From a virus, in the IMG/VR virus record IMGVR_UViG_3300015263_000896, positions 1-26,918 of that record: a stretch of DNA of 26,918 bases. One strand, written 5' to 3'. Positions 22,677-26,918 of the stretch are shown in pieces (positions within the stretch are counted from its first letter, which is position 1; each line of letters begins with the position of its first letter). A program made the translations under genes and the position numbers. The notes below the pieces were generated by a model. The model searched no databases. It saw nothing but the letters and a program-made list of their open reading frames with translations, and was not told the DNA's origin.

Positions 22677-23345
22677 GTGCCAAAGGAAAACGTCCACATC
22701 TCAAAGTTCACGGTCGGTGAGTTTTCTGCGGCAGGCCTTGCGCGTGTCGACCTGGAGATCACGCCTCTTGCTGCCGAGATCCAGGAGAACATTTTCCCGC
22801 AATCGGTTGGCAGCGGCATCGTGCGCCCGGGTACACAGTACCTCGGCACGACCGCGAGCTCTGTGATCCGGCTGATGCCGTTCGTGCGCTCCGTCGATGA
22901 CGTTGCCATGCTCGAGCTCTCCGATGGCATGCTGCGCGTGTGGGTGGACGATGCGCCTGTATCGCGCGCAAAGGTCGATTGTCAGGTCACGAACACGCGC
23001 TTTGATTATGACGGAGGCTGGACCAAAAGCACGACGAGCGGATCGTACATCACGATCGCCGGCAATCTGATGACGCTCGAGGCCCGGGCCCGTGGATCGG
23101 AATGCTGGACGCAGCAGACCATCTCCACATCGAGTGTAAACGTCGAGCAGGCCCGGTTCGCCTGCGCGTCGGATATTCGTCTGGTGGTGAACAATACATC
23201 GAGGAAACATCTCTCGATCGGGGCGTGCATTCTCTGGCCTTTACACCTACGTTCGGCACATTCTACGTGCGCTTCACGACGCGCCTGCAGCGCAAGGCAA
23301 TCATATCTCAGGTCTCGATTGAGACCGAAGGGACGATGGAGATAG
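22677..23345 (+). CDS. Tail tubular protein B, N-terminal part in the first frame
   Basis: The GTG start at 22677 has GGAGG 6 bases upstream. The product begins VHISKFTVGEFSAAGLARVDLEITPLAAEIQENIF, then GTQYLGTTASS, RLMPFVRSVDD and AMLELSDGMLRVWVDDAP. This is the conserved N-terminus of the podovirus nozzle protein gp12. Homology-like sequence runs to about 23147 (ending TISTSSVNVE). The frame then continues as unlikely Arg/Ser-rich sequence to a stop at 23345, while the expected protein continues in the -1 frame. The fragment therefore looks like the first part of a frameshifted gene, or the zero-frame product of an unrecognised recoding event. Confidence 0.7.
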   Translation: MPKENVHISKFTVGEFSAAGLARVDLEITPLAAEIQENIFPQSVGSGIVRPGTQYLGTTASSVIRLMPFVRSVDDVAMLELSDGMLRVWVDDAPVSRAKVDCQVTNTRFDYDGGWTKSTTSGSYITIAGNLMTLEARARGSECWTQQTISTSSVNVEQARFACASDIRLVVNNTSRKHLSIGACILWPLHLRSAHSTCASRRACSARQSYLRSRLRPKGRWR

Positions 23346-26300
23346 AAGCGCCATGGGCTGAGGCAGATCTAAAAAGATTCCGGTATGATCAATCCGCCGA
23401 TGTCATGTTCCTTGCCAACCGGAATGTTGATCAACTCAAGATCGAGCGGCGCGGCGATCATTCCTGGTCTGTCGTTTACTATGAATCCGATGATGGTCCC
23501 TTCACAGCGCCACCGGTTTCAGGCGTTGCCGTGCAGCCCAGCGCAACCTATGGCGAGGTCACGCTGACGGCCGATCGCGATGTCTTCGATGCAAACATGG
23601 TCGGCTCCCTGGTGCGCGTCTTCCATGAACGCCTTGATGCGACCTATGAGCTCGCCGGCAACAACACCTTCACGGATGTGTTCCAGGTCCGTGGCGTGAA
23701 AGCCAAGAATTTCAACGACCGCCAGTTTTCCTATCAGATCTCAGGATCCTGGTCTGGAACGCTGATCGTTCAGCGCTCGATCACGGGCGAGGCCGGAGAT
23801 TTCCTGGACTACAACCGCGACGACGGCACCTCTGCAAAGTACATCTACAGCAATATCTCCGTGGTGCATAAGGGCGAGGAAGAAGACGACAACGTCATCG
23901 GCTACATGCGCATTGGCTTTGTCGAGGGCGCCTACACCAGCGGTACGGCAACGGTTTCCATTCAAGATGAGGGAGATTCAGGTTATGGCATCGGACGAAT
24001 TACCGGGGTCACGTCAGGAACGAGCTGCACAGTTGAAGTCATCGAACCCTTCAACGCAACCTCAAAGACAGCGTCCTGGTCCGTTGGATCGTGGTCGGAC
24101 TATAACGGCTGGCCATCTGCAGTCGCGCTCTATGACGGGCGACTCTGGTGGGCGTCGCTTGATGATATTTGGGGGTCTGAATCCGACAACTACTACGGAT
24201 TCGATGATCTCAAGTCCGGTGACTCCGCGACCATTTCACGCCAAATCGCGACGGGAGGGCAAGTAAGTCGCGCCTCTTGGTTCCTGCCCCTTCAACGCCT
24301 TTTGGTTGGAACATCTGGTTCAGAGGTATCCATCCGCTCTTCCTCTCTAGACAGACCCCTCACGCCAACTAACATCACGTTGAAAGACGCTTCGACATAC
24401 GGCAGTGCCGATGTCTCACCTGTGCGCAAAGATTCCAAGGGCATCTTTGTGCATCGCTCCGGCAAAAAAGTCATGGCTCTTGGGTTCTCCTTCGATGACA
24501 AGGACTACCGCTCCGGAGACCTCACGGAACTCAACGAGGATATATGCGGCACAGGCATCACGGAGCTCGCCATACAGCGCGAACCAGAAACCTACGTCTG
24601 GGCCGTGCGCGAAGACGGCAAATGCGCCATCCTGGTCTATGACGACGAGGATCCTGATAACAAGATTCAGGGATGGTCAAAGTTCGTTACATCTGGTGTT
24701 GTCGATAGCGTCTGCGTTCTGCCTGGGCCAAGCGAGGACGATGTTTATCTTGCGATCGACCGATCTGGAGACAATCAGGCGAATGCATACGTTCCATCTG
24801 AGAACGCCACAAATGCAGAGATTCTCGCCGACGGGCGAGCGCCCGTGGCCGCCTTTGATTTCATAGATCAGTCGGTTTATGTCAGAGATCCAAACAATCC
24901 AGAGACCTATAACTACGAAGGAAGCGGTACGTTCGGCGCAGAAGGCACGTCTGATTTTGGCAAGGCCCTTGGCCCTGATCTGTTTATGATGACATGGATC
25001 GGCTGGGCTTTCGAGATTGGCCACAATAAGCATACACGCCAAGCCGATGGTCGATATTGTCTGCAATATCATAACTTTGTACATTCATCTGAGGACTTCC
25101 GCCACTACTATTGGCAGGGTTATTTCGAGCCGCGCAACATAACTTTTTGGTATTATGGCCGCATCTTCAACACAACGACAGAGCTCTTCGTTGGTGATGC
25201 CAACATGGTTGTCAACCATGACTACGCAACGTCACCGCGCGGCGATCAAACGGCTACAAAGCTGGTCCCGACAACAACGAACGAGCAGCACTGGACATCA
25301 CATTTCCATTTCTCTGGTGGATGGGATGAAAGCTCAAACATCTGGACAGAATACTACGAGTGCCCTGACCTATGGCTGTCTTTGTGGGTAAAGGCAGATG
25401 GCCTTGATACGTGCCAGTTTTTTGTTGTCGGAGCTCGCTCTTCATCATGGCCGACAAAAGCAACAACGCCATGGGCAAACGACTGGCTCGACACAGACAG
25501 CAATTTCGTCCATCGCGCCCTCTTTGATGTCGACCTGACGACAGGCGACATCACGCTTTCAGAGCAGTACCAGTATTATGCCAGCGGCACTGCGCCTGAT
25601 ACGCTCTACATTCTCGATTACTACACGGTCGACAAGGGGGACGGTTGGTGGCGTGTCTTCGTAAATGTCGTTTCTCTCGCGGATGATTCTGAGTGGGGAA
25701 TCCGCATGAAGGACAACCTCGGCAACGTGACGTTTGCAGGAGATGGGACGAGCGGGATACAGGTCTGGGGCCACCAAATTCACGAAGCTGGCACGCCTGA
25801 CAATGACTTCTATTGGCGCACAGAAGACAATCGGTACGATACGTTTGTCCAATGGCGCCTAGACGATCTAGCCCTCCCTTATGAATGGGATGCCGCAGGC
25901 ACTCCAATGGGAGTGCGTGTAGATCAGACTGTGTACAGCAACAATTCAGTATTGACGTACAAGAGATCCGGAACGGTTTTTGACTCATCGACCGCCTACA
26001 ACGGAGATTACAGAGATCGCAGGACGTATGTGGCGCAGATTCAAAACGGCACTGTCCGCTGCAACTATACAGACACGGATCCATCAGGCCTTTTGAAGGC
26101 TGGATTGCTAACAGAGAACGGCAACACTGGAACGGTAACGGGTATTTCTTCGACCTATACCGGATATAGCGTCAGCCGCACAATCCAGTTCAACAGTTCG
26201 CAACCTGATATTGGACGCAATACGCATGCCGTCTTCGTCAAGTACAACGGCAGCGCGAAATATTTCACGCTATCCCAGACCAACACGACGCCGACGACGC

Positions 26301-26918
26301 AGGATGCGTGGTACTCGTGCACGTGGGATATTGAGACGGGTGTGCGGACGGAGGAATATTATCAACCCGGCATAGGAAGCTGGACTGAAGCGACGGATGG
26401 GTTTGTCGAGAGAACAAACGGCATCGAAGCCTATGCCAATGGGTGGTATCGGATCTGGATGCACGGTCGATCAGATCGATCTGGTGGCAGCATTTACTGG
26501 GCCTTATCGGATTCTGCAACGCCAGGATCGAGCACCAATGGCGTCGATCCATCTTCCTACACAAGTCCATCAGGCAAGACAATGCTTGTTTGGGGGCCAT
26601 CTTGGCAGAATGATCTCCCCTTGAAGGATGCCGGAGCGTGCGCCATTCCTGGCTATTACCTGGAAGATACGTCTGAATGGATGACGCTTCCTCTTACAAA
26701 CGATTATCTCTACTCAAATGATCCAACTGGCCAGGAGCCCTTAAGGGATCTCTTTATCCCGTTCTCGCGCCGAAAAATTCCATGGAACAGATCTGATAGC
26801 GATACTGATATGCGGCAGTGCTTCACCTTGGAGCAGACCGTAAACATCACGGGATATGGGACGGATCTCTACTCTCAGTTCGGCGGCGGCGGAACTGACA
26901 TCGATGCGGATTACCATG
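23102..26918 (+). CDS. Tail tubular protein B, main part in the -1 frame, continuing past the window
   Basis: From 23012 this frame has no stop to the last base. The first ATG is 23102, but gp12-like sequence starts at about 23147 (AGPVRLRVGYSSGGEQYIEE). It continues HSLAFTPTFGTFYVRF, then VSIETEGTMEIEAPWAEADL, the WPSAVALYDGRLWWAS strand pair, RLLVGTSGSEVSI, IFVHRSGKKVMALGFSFDD, and TYVWAVREDGKCAILVYDDED. Up to about 24780 it follows the conserved nozzle pattern. After that come long inserts, including two lectin-like domains (about 25170-25850 and 26080-26690). Joined with the N-terminal part, the visible protein exceeds 1400 residues against about 800 in T7, and the end is not seen. The AT-richer DNA of the inserts suggests acquisition. 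Confidence 0.78.
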   Translation, partial: MLDAADHLHIECKRRAGPVRLRVGYSSGGEQYIEETSLDRGVHSLAFTPTFGTFYVRFTTRLQRKAIISQVSIETEGTMEIEAPWAEADLKRFRYDQSADVMFLANRNVDQLKIERRGDHSWSVVYYESDDGPFTAPPVSGVAVQPSATYGEVTLTADRDVFDANMVGSLVRVFHERLDATYELAGNNTFTDVFQVRGVKAKNFNDRQFSYQISGSWSGTLIVQRSITGEAGDFLDYNRDDGTSAKYIYSNISVVHKGEEEDDNVIGYMRIGFVEGAYTSGTATVSIQDEGDSGYGIGRITGVTSGTSCTVEVIEPFNATSKTASWSVGSWSDYNGWPSAVALYDGRLWWASLDDIWGSESDNYYGFDDLKSGDSATISRQIATGGQVSRASWFLPLQRLLVGTSGSEVSIRSSSLDRPLTPTNITLKDASTYGSADVSPVRKDSKGIFVHRSGKKVMALGFSFDDKDYRSGDLTELNEDICGTGITELAIQREPETYVWAVREDGKCAILVYDDEDPDNKIQGWSKFVTSGVVDSVCVLPGPSEDDVYLAIDRSGDNQANAYVPSENATNAEILADGRAPVAAFDFIDQSVYVRDPNNPETYNYEGSGTFGAEGTSDFGKALGPDLFMMTWIGWAFEIGHNKHTRQADGRYCLQYHNFVHSSEDFRHYYWQGYFEPRNITFWYYGRIFNTTTELFVGDANMVVNHDYATSPRGDQTATKLVPTTTNEQHWTSHFHFSGGWDESSNIWTEYYECPDLWLSLWVKADGLDTCQFFVVGARSSSWPTKATTPWANDWLDTDSNFVHRALFDVDLTTGDITLSEQYQYYASGTAPDTLYILDYYTVDKGDGWWRVFVNVVSLADDSEWGIRMKDNLGNVTFAGDGTSGIQVWGHQIHEAGTPDNDFYWRTEDNRYDTFVQWRLDDLALPYEWDAAGTPMGVRVDQTVYSNNSVLTYKRSGTVFDSSTAYNGDYRDRRTYVAQIQNGTVRCNYTDTDPSGLLKAGLLTENGNTGTVTGISSTYTGYSVSRTIQFNSSQPDIGRNTHAVFVKYNGSAKYFTLSQTNTTPTTQDAWYSCTWDIETGVRTEEYYQPGIGSWTEATDGFVERTNGIEAYANGWYRIWMHGRSDRSGGSIYWALSDSATPGSSTNGVDPSSYTSPSGKTMLVWGPSWQNDLPLKDAGACAIPGYYLEDTSEWMTLPLTNDYLYSNDPTGQEPLRDLFIPFSRRKIPWNRSDSDTDMRQCFTLEQTVNITGYGTDLYSQFGGGGTDIDADYH

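Noticed and set aside
1-26918. CRISPR arrays, tRNA or rRNA genes, insertion sequences, integrase or attachment sites
   Set aside because: None was recognised on either strand by reading; the only repeats are the coding repeats and the short leader repeat described.

Overview
The window is a stretch of a tailed-phage (or prophage) genome with T7-like podovirus architecture, read entirely from the + strand. The support is a colinear block of small terminase, large terminase, head-tail connector (portal), scaffold, major capsid, tail tubular protein A and tail tubular protein B. Its GC-rich codon usage suggests a GC-rich proteobacterial host, perhaps an alphaproteobacterium. That host assignment is inference; no host marker or integration gene is visible.

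Region 1 (1-6291) is the 3' part of a giant fibre or adhesin gene that is already open at base 1. It has two blocks of kelch-like ~50-residue blades, then 58 tandem ~20-residue Thr/Ser/Trp repeats interrupted once by an AT-richer, carbohydrate-binding-like domain.

Region 2 (6288-12917) is a tightly packed, mostly start-stop-overlapping nonulosonic acid (pseudaminic/legionaminic-type) sugar cassette. In order it encodes a PseB-like dehydratase, a miniature DegT/PseC-like aminotransferase, an SpsF/PseF-like cytidylyltransferase, a GNAT (PseH-like), a NeuB/PseI-like synthase, a 47-aa basic protein, a Pse-type methyltransferase, an N-acetyl-sugar amidotransferase (PseA/WbpG-like), a short glycosyltransferase and a HisF-like subunit. 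It ends at a strong terminator. The order follows the canonical pseB-C-F-(G)-H-I order, but no PseG hydrolase and no HisH glutaminase are seen. The cassette is coupled to the fibre gene by an ATGA overlap, so the phage probably decorates either its own virion or the host surface.

Region 3 (12985-14361) holds a small structural-type protein between two terminators and a Rossmann-like phage protein of unsure function.

Region 4 (14348-22673) is packaging and morphogenesis: TerS, TerL, two small connector-region proteins, portal, a Bbp19-like protein, scaffold, an untranslated leader with an 18-bp hairpin, capsid, two small head/tail-region proteins and tail tubular protein A.

Region 5 (22677 to window end) is tail tubular protein B. 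It appears broken by a -1 shift near 23147, is unusually long, and carries two lectin-like domains inserted after the conserved core. It runs off the window.
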